A DNA stretch of 64,000 nucleotides from Pomacea canaliculata (taxonomy: Eukaryota > Mollusca > Gastropoda > Architaenioglossa > Ampullariidae), in NCBI RefSeq assembly GCF_003073045.1, contig NC_037596.1:7273416-7337415 (forward strand). The letters are read 5' to 3'. Both the position numbers and the translations under genes were made by a program. Below, piece after piece: positions 38,259-56,296 of this stretch (within the stretch, counting starts at the first letter, position 1; the number at the start of each line of letters is the position of its first letter). Under the pieces are notes generated by a model. The model was not told where the DNA came from and made no database searches. It saw nothing but the letters and a program-made list of their open reading frames with translations.

Positions 38259-39025
38259 TATAGCTTTCAATTGAGTATGAACAGGCTGGTACTAAAAAGA
38301 AAGGGTTGTAACCTCTTGCAAAAATAAGAAAGCTAAGACTTGTCTAGCACCCTCCAATTTATCAGTTTTCAGGCTGCCAACATTTCAAAGATTCACTTCA
38401 TGGTGGGCTAGAGAGCTAAAATGTCAGAGCCGTCCTGGTGTATAACATACAGACTGTGGATATGTGTACATATGTATTGATGTGTATTGAACGTGCAGGT
38501 ATGTTTGTGTGAAAATACAGATGAATGGCATTTAAAAAAAAATAGGTGCAAACTCAATGTGTATTAAAGAACTGACTCCAGTTCCAAGCAGCATGCCAAA
38601 AAAACAGCACAGAAACAAACACCAAACGAAAAAATTTTTGTAAATAGCAATTCTTTTCAAAACATTTTAATTCAATGAACATATCTTGGTCACATCATAC
38701 AAAGCAATAACCAGCTCAACAGTACCAAGAATGTAATATTTTTTACCTGACTGGTTAAATCTAACAGGTGCATCACAGAATATTTACAGTTAGTCCAGTA
38801 GCACAACTGAAAGTGTTCATTATGTTTCTCAATCTTTCTCTTCCAAAAAAAAAAAATAGAAACCCAAAACTGCTTGGTCTAAAAGGAGGCTTCTCAAAAG
38901 CAAATTGATAAATGTATTATTTGTCTTAATGGTGTCCTGGTGTCCACGAACTATTGAGTTTGCTCATCAAACATTTACTGGTAAGGTCACACAGAGTATA
39001 AAAGACTCCAGATAATGGGGTGGCT

Positions 39026-39050
39026 GTCTGCATGATTTCATCATGCAGAC
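39026..39050. other. Perfect 11-bp hairpin downstream of the NDUFS2 stop
   Basis: GTCTGCATGAT, loop TTC, ATCATGCAGAC. It lies 73 bp beyond the NDUFS2 stop codon, presumably in its 3' untranslated region. Function is unknown. Confidence 0.7.
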
Positions 39051-39122
39051 TGTTCTATCAGATATCTCTAAGAAAAGTCCAATGTGAATTGAGGTTAAAT
39101 TAAATGCTAGCAACCTCTTTCT

Positions 39123-46633
<7,511 letters not shown>

Positions 46634-46719
46634 ATTGGGCTTGAAGAACTCGGCATGAGAGTAGTGCCCCTTGGTTTTGTAGCAGACGATGTCGATGGTG
46701 TGACTTTCCAGAAGTATTT

Positions 46720-47040
46720 AGAAGTTAATATAATTCATCTGTAGCTTGATTGTGTGATGTGCCCCAGGAAATAGCACTCCCCTGTGGGTTCCGGCCCAAA
46801 GCTTCTCTTGTTAAATCGTCGGCCAGTTACCACTGTTTCTTTTGAGAGCCGAGTGAGCTTTGACTGTGCAATTGCTGCTTGTGGGACAACAGGCTGATGT
46901 CATCCGCAAAGTTGAGATCCCAAAGTTGCCTGGCAAAGGACCACTGAATGCCCATGTTGCTGTTAGAGGTTGCAGAGGTTGTTCTTCTCACGATCCAACC
47001 AGTGGATCAAATCCCCATCGTTAGTGTTGTCAACCAATAG
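46720..47040 (-). mobile_element. LINE reverse-transcriptase fragment
   Basis: The minus strand reads MGIQWSFARQLWDLNFADDI then SLLSHKQQ, the reverse-transcriptase catalytic block (FADD box) typical of CR1/RTE-type LINEs in invertebrates. It is a short relic with no intact ends, starting about 90 bp beyond the NDUFS2 start codon. Confidence 0.75.
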
Positions 47041-50000
47041 TGGTAAGGCGCATGAATGTTTAGCGTTATTAAAAGGTTTTGCATGCAAATAATTGGATGA
47101 CTGCTCATGAATAAAATGTCTACGATCAGAAAGAGAAAAATGAATTACGTAGAAGGTTGAGGTTTTCCAGATCAGTTCTGTGTATGTTATCTCTGATGTT
47201 TATTATATTCAAGGGTTGTCTTGAGGCCAACAAGTTGATGGCAGAAGGCAACACAAATCCATAATGCTTGCAAAATTAATAAGGACATACACACACATGC
47301 CCAAAGGACAAATGGTCTTTTTTTAACATTTTATTTTTATTTATGTGGAAAGCATGTGCCTTTTTTGCTCTTGCCATATCCAGCTAAATGGCCTAAGAAG
47401 AATATGCAGCTCCAACATCATTGTTAAAACTATTCTCTTAACAATTAAAATTGATTTGTCTCATGTTTGTTCCTGATCACCAGCAATTTTAAAATGAACT
47501 GGTGATATCAATAACAATAAAAATGCACTTTCTAATCTGTTTCTGGACTTTTCCATCTCTCTCTGCCATGCCTCTATGCAATGCTGGAAGGATTCTTCTG
47601 GGATGCCCACCCCCTGAGCATGGGGAAAAGAAAAGTCACATAAGCCAGATCAGCTGAATAGGAGGTTTTTCCAGGATGGCAGTGTTCTTCTCTACCAGGA
47701 AATGCTGGTTGCTTGGCATTATGAACAGGTGCATTGTCATATTGAAGCAGCCACAATTTGTCGTTCCACAACTCTCGTCCAGTAGCGCATAAAAACATGG
47801 AAGGATGGAAAAGTGCATTAGACTCAAGGGGGATTATTTTGAAAAGGAAACCATGTAGTCTGTTGCTCGGAATTGAAATACAGTCAAATCTCCCTACTAT
47901 GCCACCTACCGGGACCGAGCAAAAGTGGCATAGTAGCGAGAGTGGCATAATACGGAGGGTTCGTAAAAACGGCTTTATTTGCTCAAGTTACCCGTCAGTC
48001 CAAAGCTCTCAAGAATAGTTGGCTGGCGCTAGCTGTCTCCTCTCATTCTCCCCCTCACCTCTTCATCCTCCACCCCTCTCAACCACATCCGCACACCTAC
48101 ATCCTGTCGCTAGTCGACCCCCTCCCGCTCTCCCTCTGTCACGTGACTGTCACCAGGCCAGCGACCTACCCCCATCGCCACCCTCCACCCTCCCTGTGTG
48201 CGTGCTAGGCAGGGATGGGCAAGCTACTTTTAATTTGTAGCTGGCTAGGCTACAGCTACTTTTTTTCAAAATGTAGCCAGCTACACTACAGCTACAATTT
48301 TCCAAAACGTAGCCAGCTACTTTGGGCTACTTTTAAAATGTAGCCAGCTTCTTTTGGCTACTTTTAAAAGCGTGATGTTATAACAAGTTAGCTGTAGCCA
48401 GCTGGCTGTAGCAACATACACAAACATCAAACATACACACAAAACACTATTACTTGCTTTACAAAGTTTTTATTATAATAATGAAACGGAGAACTGCGAT
48501 ATACCGACAATTTTATTTAGTGAATCCATAAATACTTTCATTCATTCCTTGCCCACTTCCTCCCCCGGCCTTTTTCACACAATAAGTACACGTATTTTAC
48601 GATTATATTAAACATTTCTGGATCTTTTTCCTCATCATGTTTTAGTGACAAAAGAAATTATATAAGTTTTCCGATAAACATTTGTTTTCTATAACTATTT
48701 GTTCCCTATTACTTAGAAATGAAACTAAACAGATGCTTAAGTATCAGGTACCTGGTGGAATTTTCAATAGTTAGGTTATGTGGTGATGAAAAATGTCAAC
48801 CTCTTATCAATACTGTGACAATGAAACAACAGACCATTGAAATAAATGAGTTTGCATGGAATATAAGTAAAACACTGCTTAATCTAATTTAGGCAAGCAG
48901 ATCATAAGGCATTTTTTTCTAACACTAACACTGAAACAAAGAAAAGAACACAAACTAATTGTTTCCAAAAGCTGATAGGTGAAAAGTATAGTCCTGGCAT
49001 ACTAGAATAGACTTTAATTATATAGTAGGATGTCAAATGTAGCATATAACACTGAATATATTTTTCAAAAATGATCTGATACAAGATATATTTATTTTAA
49101 ATCTTTAAGCTTGAATTTCTCTGTTTGTCGTTTTTGACATCCAGTCCTAAACTATAAAAACATATTTCTCAAGATTGGCTTGTGCTACAGCAGTAAAATT
49201 TTGCAATTTTGTTTAGAAATGCATAAGCTACAAAGTGATGCATTTGAGAATATGGTATAAACATTACTTTTGATTAAATTAACATTTTTCGAAATATTTT
49301 CTTAATATTTAATTGCCACATTCACACTGAGTCGAGGGGTACCATGTCTGATTTTTTATATCCTAGAAATCTTGAGATATCAAAACGCCTTATGCATCCG
49401 TTTTCTTATCAGTGCCTCTAGTTTACAAAAAACCCAAAACCTTTGGTATATGACTTATGGTATTGTGTAAATTTCTTTTTAAAATGCTTGTACGTTTTGA
49501 AACAAAAACGTTGATTAAAGTCACAATTTTCACTTTAGGTACTCAAAAACAGTTTTAAAGTGCTATATTTGTGTTATTTTGTTATTCTATATTTAAAAAC
49601 CCTTAAAGATATTTAAAATATGGATTTTAAGGCCAGACACCGGTCGAAAAATTGTCAAAAATTTTTCATTATGGCGCAATGAGCATTCTTCGGAATGGAT
49701 ACCTGCGCATTACAAATCGCCATCATCATCGCCATCATCATCATTTTCAGATTACTTCATATTGTCAAAGTTTATATTTTGTTCTATTCACTCACCAAGT
49801 GGTTTTTCATAGAACAATCTAGAAATATGTCTATTTTGTCAATGAAAACATCTACTTCTATCCTATTTACTTTTCCCGAGCGCAGAATTAGCGAGAATAG
49901 AGAATGTTTGAGACATAGCAACACACCTCGCCACGTGGGCAACTGTGTCACATCGTATATCGGTCGAAAGGTCATGACATGAATTTTCAAACAAAGGCTG

Positions 50001-50110
50001 AGTCAAAACCCTTAGAAGGCCCCAAGCTATGATACAAGCTCTTTTCTAGACGACACAAAGGGTCGGAAACTTCCTTATATGGACGCATGCGTAACATACT
50101 TTGCATATAG

Positions 50111-50457
50111 CCAATCAGAATTCACTAATGCCGACCTAGACGGGGTCATAGGGCACACGAACACGCTTCGGCTGTGCTCGGGTATCCCACAAGGCAACTG
50201 TCATGGCCTCCGGATGTATAAAACAAATGGCGACAGCAACTGAAAGCTAGTTCAGTGATATTTTCTTTCTAAGACATTAACGTTAATATTAAATGTTCAT
50301 TGTGCCTGTCAGACGCTCATTTCTTCTCACAATACCACGTGCAAAAAAAAAAAAAATAAAAACCACGAGGACATTCTTAGACCGTCGTAGCAGCTAAAAA
50401 AAGTAACTTAGTGAACCGAATTCGGCTGTCGAAAACACCATCAGTCATGTGGTAAGC
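50111..50457 (+). promoter_or_regulatory. Promoter-like module with splice donor inside the TTAA element
   Basis: CCAAT at 50111-50115, TATAAAAC at 50217-50224, then no conserved coding sequence and a strong donor GTAAGC at 50452-50457. The spacing would suit a transcription start near 50250 and a ~200-bp first exon. It could be the relic promoter of a lost transposase or of a captured host gene. Motif-based only. Confidence 0.35.
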
Positions 50458-51544
50458 GAGCTGAAAATAAAGCGAAGTTTTCATTTCTGCTGCAAATCTC
50501 AGTAGTAATCAGGACTAGATGTGAACATTTACAAATTTGAGTGAACTTACAATGCTAGTTATTTATGTACTTTGTCAGGAATGTAGGGAAACAGAGCTTA
50601 CATCATTTGCACAGAAAACAAAGGTTGGGTGGGGGTTGGATGGTCTTACTCCAACCAAATGTAACAAACAGAATGTGAAGACAATTATGTATAGCATTCC
50701 TAACAAACAATGAAAACTGCTATCTAGTCAAGTTTGAAGCCATTCAGTGTCTAGACAGCACATCATTGTCAGCCCCCTAAAAGGCCAGACAGCTATAGTG
50801 CTTTTCCCAGAAATCTTTGACAGAAAATAAGATACCCCCTAGCCACAAAATCAAACCATCTTTAATCCATGTGACTACAGAGGTAATTCATAAAATAATC
50901 CTAGCATACAGAGGAACAGAACATGAGCAGCTGCTTAAATTCTGGTGCACCAGTGATGTATCTCTAGATTTCATGAATAGGTTATTCTTATTATTCCTAT
51001 TTGCCCCCAGTGGAGCATAGGGCTGCAAGAATTGGTTATACTCCCCTATAAGCTTTTGAAATAATTTCTTTAATTGATGTTCATCCCATCACCCTGCAAC
51101 TGAAGGCTAAGAAAGATGAGAGTGTTTCCTACTAATGCTGCTACTTCAGTAGATGCTTGCAAAAATTGGAAGCAATATATGTGACATCGCGCATCACTAA
51201 ATGTTAGATAGCAAAAGAGCAAAGATGGCAAAAACCATGAAGCTAGTGGACACTGAACTTTTATATAACTATCTAAACCTATAACTGTGTTGCTCAATGT
51301 TTGCAAACACCATTGTTTTTATTACTGTGAACTTCTCTGAAGCCTGGTCAGCAGTTGGGTAAACAACACAACCATGTTGACTTTTCTAAAAGTGAATAAA
51401 ATAATTAATTTTATTAGTAATGTTAAAGTTATATGTAGTAACACGTTGAAAGATGGTTATATTTTTCATTCAGCAGGTAAATTACATGAAAGGCTTAGAT
51501 AAAACAAAGTTACTAAGCTTGATATTTCTGCTCGCGCTTTTTCC

Positions 51545-52085
51545 ATTCATTGTTTTTGTTACAGTTTGTTTACTTAAAATCCCTATAACTTTATATTGAC
51601 ATGTGATACAGGCCTAAAATTTGAATGAAGTTTTCTACATACATATATAAACATTTCGGTGAGAGCTTTTTAAAAAATATTTAGTGGTTTAGTAGTTACT
51701 AAGCTTTCACTTTGTTTTCCTTCGCCTTTTCAGTTTCTTGTTTTAGTAAGCTTGTTTAGTTCAAAAGCTTATAACTTTATATTGGCATGTGATACAGGCC
51801 TAAAATTGGGTTGAAATTTTCTTTATTCATATTTAAACAATTCTTTGAGAGAGCTTTTAAAAAAATATTGAGTAGTTTAGAAGTTACTAAGCTTTCAGTT
51901 TTCTTTCCGCGATTTCTCAGTTTCTTGTTTTGGTTAGAGACTGTTTACTTCAAAAGCTACTCCTTCTTTTTGACAAGAGATATAGATCTGCAATTTGGTT
52001 GAGCTTTCTTCATATAAATTTAAACATTTGTAGGAGAGCTTTTCAAGAAATATTTAGTATTTTGGTAGTTATACCGTTTTAAATC
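51545..52085. repeat. Three tandem ~187-bp repeats
   Basis: The landmark GATACAGGCCTAAAAT occurs at 51605 and 51791, with a diverged form at 51979 (spacings 186 and 188). Each unit also carries a GAGAGCTTTT block and a TTTAGTAGTTACTAAGCTTT-like block. The third unit is the most diverged. Confidence 0.85.
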
Positions 52086-53416
52086 AAAATTTCTTAAAAT
52101 TTAACACAGTGTTTTACAAAAAAATTCATAAAAAAAACTAAGCCGATTTTGCAAAATCCCCCTCCTACTTTTGTAGATCTTACTTTTAGGTAACTATTTC
52201 AAACAGAATTTTGAGTCTACTCACAAAATTGACGAAGTTATAAGCTTTTTAAAATGTTTGTTTGGGCGCCATTTTGAATTGTTTCCATGGCAACCGATCG
52301 CGCGACGAGTGCAGTAAAACAATTTTTTTAAACTTCATTCAAAGACTAAACAGCTGGTAAAAAAAAAAATCCGCGCTATCCCGTGAAACAAAAAACTTTT
52401 TTTTCGACCTGTGTCTGGCCTTAATTTTTGGAGTGTACCGGTAACCTTAAAACAAATCTACATGCTTTCAGTCCTTCATGGAATTGAACTTGACCAGAAC
52501 TTTGGCCTCGAAGTTGCTGTCTGTCACCCTAGTGCGCAGCTTTGTCATGATAAGTCCTGCCAGACTGAACTATCTCTCAACAATTCTTGCATTTGAAACT
52601 ATACCCACATTTTGTGGCTTCGCAAAAGAGAGATTGAATTCCACACTGAAGTTTTCTTTAATTCAGTATCTTTTTTCTCAGCAGCTGGCCTAACTTCTCT
52701 CTCTCTCCAATTCACAAAGAGGTCCCACACCACTGTCAGCCCTGCTATTTATTCTCCCTCCCCTCGAACATTCTAGCACAGACATTCTATTTCGTCGCAA
52801 TAAAGACATTTTTTACTGTGAACATCGCTACATTGTTGAACATCATTTCCTCCCTCGCACAAAGACATTCTATCTTTTACATTGCTGCCGTGCTGAACAT
52901 TCTGGAATATAGATGCAAATCTACAACCCAAAGACATACTTTGTACACTACTAGAGTGCTACAGTCGTGAAAGTAGCCAACATGTAGCCAAGCTACAGCT
53001 ACTTTCTAAAATGTAGCTACGGCTACAAGCTACTTTTTTTAATTTGTAGCCGGCTAAGCTACAAGCTACAAAATTTGTAGCCGGCTACAGTAGCTGTAGC
53101 TAGGCTACAGCTACTCCCCATCCCTGGTGCTAGGTTCCATCCACCTAACTGCCATGTCCCACACTACCATACAGTATAGTAATCGAGCACTGCGCGAAAT
53201 TTCACAACTTGTACCTTTTAACAATCACATAAAAGTGGCATAGTAGCGAGAGTAGGGGTGGCATAGTAAATTTTTTTTTACATTGAATTTATAGTCGGGA
53301 ACGAGCAAAAGTGGCATAATACCGAGAGTGGCATAGTAGCGGGGTGGCATAGTAGAGAGATTTGACTGTAAATTGTTTGTGACACCAGCCCTGCTACTTT
53401 TCAGATAGACCTTGTA

Positions 53417-56296
53417 GTACAGCACTATCTCAATGTTAAACTTGGTGTCCAGGAAGAAGAGGAAAGCCTGATTCAAGATATGCATGCACAATGTCACTCT
53501 TCAGAGCAGACACAATTCCATGCATCCTTCTATCCATAACAGGCACCATTTCATGCAGATGAGCCTTATGCGGCACAATACATTACTATTGCCATTTCAT
53601 GGCAGTCCACTCAATCTACTATCGGCTGAGTACAAGATGAAATCAGGTTTGATGGCGTTGGTCATTTTGCAAGTAGCTGAGACACAACATAATGCAGAAC
53701 AGCAGGAAAAGCTCCAGAAAATATGCCTGAAATATCGATTTGGTATTCACAATTGGTGCTTTATGTATGCCTATGTATTATACATATTCAAGTGCATCTG
53801 CGAACTCTTCTGGTGACTATGTTTAATAAAAGAAATATTTTTGTAGTCACACCAAATGATTATGAATTTTTATTTTCTGCTAATTTGTTGAAATTTACAG
53901 TCTAAATGGAGTGCTTGTCTACAGGACTTGTGAAAGAAACATAGTCTATCAAGATCATGCATTTAGTGAAAACACTTAGATGTACCCTCTCGCTCCCATG
54001 CACGCTTCAAGTATGTTTTCTGAAAAGAAAAAACACATTAGACATAAAATTTGCTTCAATGTTAATTTTCATTTTAGAAGTGTATTTGCAATAGCAAAAA
54101 CCCAACAAATACAATTTTTTCAAAAACATTTCTTGGGAGAATGCAGGTTGATAAAATTATCATGCTGTGAAAAAAAAAAAAAAGGAGTACAATTGAAGGT
54201 GGTAAAAATTATTTCAAAATTGAGAAATAAAGAAACTGTTTTATTATGTCAGAAATAATTTCTCATTCCCAATTCACCAAGATCATCATTCACCACTCAT
54301 GCCACCTTAAAAATAACAAAAATTCATTAAAAGCACGTTAGAATATCAGTATTTATGGCAGCATACTTTTTATCATTATTCACCAGAAACCTGAAATAGA
54401 TCTTAAGCTAAGAAAGCATCCTATCTTTTTTCAAAACCTAACTTTTTCACAATTGCATTTCAAGTTAATGAGCCATGATATGTCTATCAGCAGTTTAGGT
54501 ATAGTGAGGTCTAAAAGGAAACAATTATAAACAACTTATTGAGAGCAGATTATGGTAAAAGATTTTTTGGATGTCTTGAGGCAGAAAAAGCAATAGGAGC
54601 CGATTCCAGACATGTTTCATGAAGACGAATGTAAAAAAAAAAATGACAGAGCACAAATAAAGACATCTTTTTATTCTTTTATAAGCATGCATGTGTGTGC
54701 ACGTATGCAAGCACACACACATGCTATTTGTGCCATAGAGAACCAAAAAAATCTAACAACACTTTACAATGATAAAACAAAGTCTACGTAACAATAATTT
54801 AAGATCTTCACATCATGCAATACATCATGAATCAACCTATGACATAGCACCAGTAAAGCAATACCACATTTTCCCGTCCTTTCACTGGACTGACAGGAAT
54901 AATTGAAACGCATAAGCCAGAATCATTGTAAGATAATGAATAAAGGTTAGCCCAAGTGTAAAACATTTTTTAAAGAAAAGGTTTATAAGTGAATCACTAG
55001 TTTATCAGTGAATAAAATGATACTAATTCCCTAAATATGTTTTTAAAAAAAATGTGTTTTATACAAACCTTTAAACACTGCAGTTTTCACCTGTGTTTTG
55101 AAAGATATAATCACCTGTGGCATTACAAGTCAGACTGCTGGTTGAGAAAAACACCTTTATTCATATGTTTAAAGCTCTTCAATTTAGCAACACCATAAGA
55201 ATGAATTTAGGTAAACCCATGTTCTTTTCTAACAAAAAATATAAAAGCAATTAAAAATTCAATATACACTATTTTAACAAACCAATAACAGTTGTTCTAT
55301 TAACTTGCTGCAACTTTGACCTTAATTTTCTTAGTTTGGCTTGGGTTAGCTTTTTTAACTCTTCCTATACAGTTCACACCCGCACGTTTATGTCTTCACT
55401 GCTGCAGCTCAACTGAGTGGATTTTGTCCATATTGAATAAGTCAATGAACATTAATGATTTATGAATACACTTTATTAAACTGGTTGATTTACTTCATCA
55501 CAAGATTCTAATTGAGAAAATACCCTCCTATTTATGAGACAATGCAATCACACCAACTTTATCACCTGTGCATTTATAGTTAACCCTGTATTCCAGTGCA
55601 TATACATGTATTCCATACCTGATATGTATTATGCAATCAGTAACTTGAAGGTAGTAACATTCCACGTTAAGCTGGATTCAAAGCTACCTTTTGTCTCTGA
55701 ATACCACCCAGTTGTGCACAGATTAAAATGAATCACAAAAGACAGGAAAGGAAATGATATGAAAGAAATATCTGGCGCACATATGTACACAGAGGTACAA
55801 AGTAAATATTTTATTTTCATGCATGTATACCATGAGCACGTACATGCACACAATGTCTTAAAAGCATCAATATTGTCTCCAATAAATATTATGTACTGAT
55901 GTATTAAACTGAATCAATCTCAAATTCTCCAGTAACCTAACACATCTCCATAAAGAGCTTTAAACAATGATTATGTTTACTGTATCCCATTACAAATGAT
56001 TTTTAGTACAATGTCATTTTACACTAGATGGTTTGTAAACTTTAAAACTTGGATGCTTTGCTCTTGGAACAGTAAAACATGCATTGGCGATTTTTCACCT
56101 TAAAAGACCGTGGAATGTTTCTTTCTCTCTCTCTTTCCCTCCTTGCACAACCATGAGACATGTTTCCTTAATATCCTTGTTGCTTTTATTCTATACCAGC
56201 CACCAAATCCACTGACTTAGCATATAAAGATCACAGTGATCTATATTCGTAAATAAAGGATGCAAGATGTCTGGCACCTCATGTTAAGGCCAAACA
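53417..56296. other. Between the transposon nest and BAG1, nothing recognised
   Basis: AT-rich with no conserved exon. Part next to 56296 is probably BAG1 3' untranslated region. Several minus-strand AATAAA hexamers exist (for example near 55160, 55475 and 55810), none clearly preferable. Confidence 0.45.

Larger units (their letters stand above)
36546..39122. other. Intergenic between PKNOX promoter and NDUFS2 3' end
   Basis: No conserved exon found. 36880-37200 is GC-richer than its surroundings. The sequence next to 39122 is probably NDUFS2 3' untranslated region and contains a hairpin (39026-39050) and a tandem duplication (38145-38258), listed separately. Confidence 0.45.
49631..52420. 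mobile_element. 2.8-kb TTAA-duplicating DNA transposon (piggyBac-like or Sola3-like), non-autonomous
   Basis: Inverted termini GGCCAGACACCGGTCGAAAA and GGCCAGACACAGGTCGAAAA (right end, reverse complement) are flanked by TTAA at 49627-49630 and 52421-52424. TTAA duplication is the signature of piggyBac and Sola3, but the terminal bases do not decide between them. No long open frame exists. The interior has a promoter-like module (50111-50457) and three tandem repeats (51545-52085). Confidence 0.75.
48210..53126 (+). mobile_element. hAT-type transposon, itself split by a TTAA element
   Basis: The ends CAGGGATGGGCAAGC and CTCCCCATCCCTG are flanked by the 8-bp duplication GTGCTAGG (48202-48209, 53127-53134). 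Both subterminal regions (48225-48420 and 52975-53115) carry many copies of the palindrome-like GTAGCCAGCTAC/GTAGCCGGCTAC, probable transposase-binding sites. Without the inner insertion the element is about 2.1 kb and has no transposase that I recognise. A related full-length copy lies inverted at 5866-6810. Confidence 0.85.
47881..53368. mobile_element. Pogo/Tigger-like MITE, split by a hAT element
   Basis: Left end CAGTCAAATCTCCCTACTAT and the reverse complement of the right end, CAGTCAAATCTCTCTACTAT, are inverted termini flanked by TA on both sides (47879-47880, 53369-53370). GTGGCATAGTAGCGAGAGTG repeats recur inside both arms. Without the insertion the element is about 563 bp with no open frame, so it is non-autonomous. 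It lies just after the mariner transposase stop codon. Confidence 0.85.
47520..53416. mobile_element. Decayed mariner element, partly inverted, interrupted by a nest of transposons
   Basis: Minus strand 47530-47785 encodes degenerate mariner transposase in more than one frame: ELWNDKLWLLQYDNAPVHNA (second catalytic Asp region), FLVEKNTAILEKPP, then IPEESFQHCIEAWQREMEK. The plus strand from ~47800 encodes the C-terminus RMEKCIRLKGDYFEKETM and a stop at about 47857. After the inserted elements, 53371-53416 continues to a mariner-like terminus whose reverse complement is TACAAGGTCTATCTGAAAAG. So the catalytic part and the tail are in opposite orientations. No left terminus was found. Confidence 0.65.

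Noticed and set aside
39026-39050. Hairpin considered as a bacterial-type terminator or tRNA arm
   Set aside because: Eukaryotic context, no U-run, no tRNA boxes.
51545-52085. Regular repeats considered as a CRISPR-like array
   Set aside because: Units are long, adjacent and diverged with no spacers, in an animal genome inside a transposon.
49631-52420. Considered as a virus-like or capsid-bearing element
   Set aside because: Too short, and no polymerase, integrase, capsid or envelope coding sequence is seen; TTAA duplication and short inverted termini fit a plain DNA transposon.
52411-52693. Open frame with LAFETIPTFCGFAK, also present at 5881-6063
   Set aside because: It is shared because both are hAT copies; I could not match it to a transposase domain, so it is not called as a gene.
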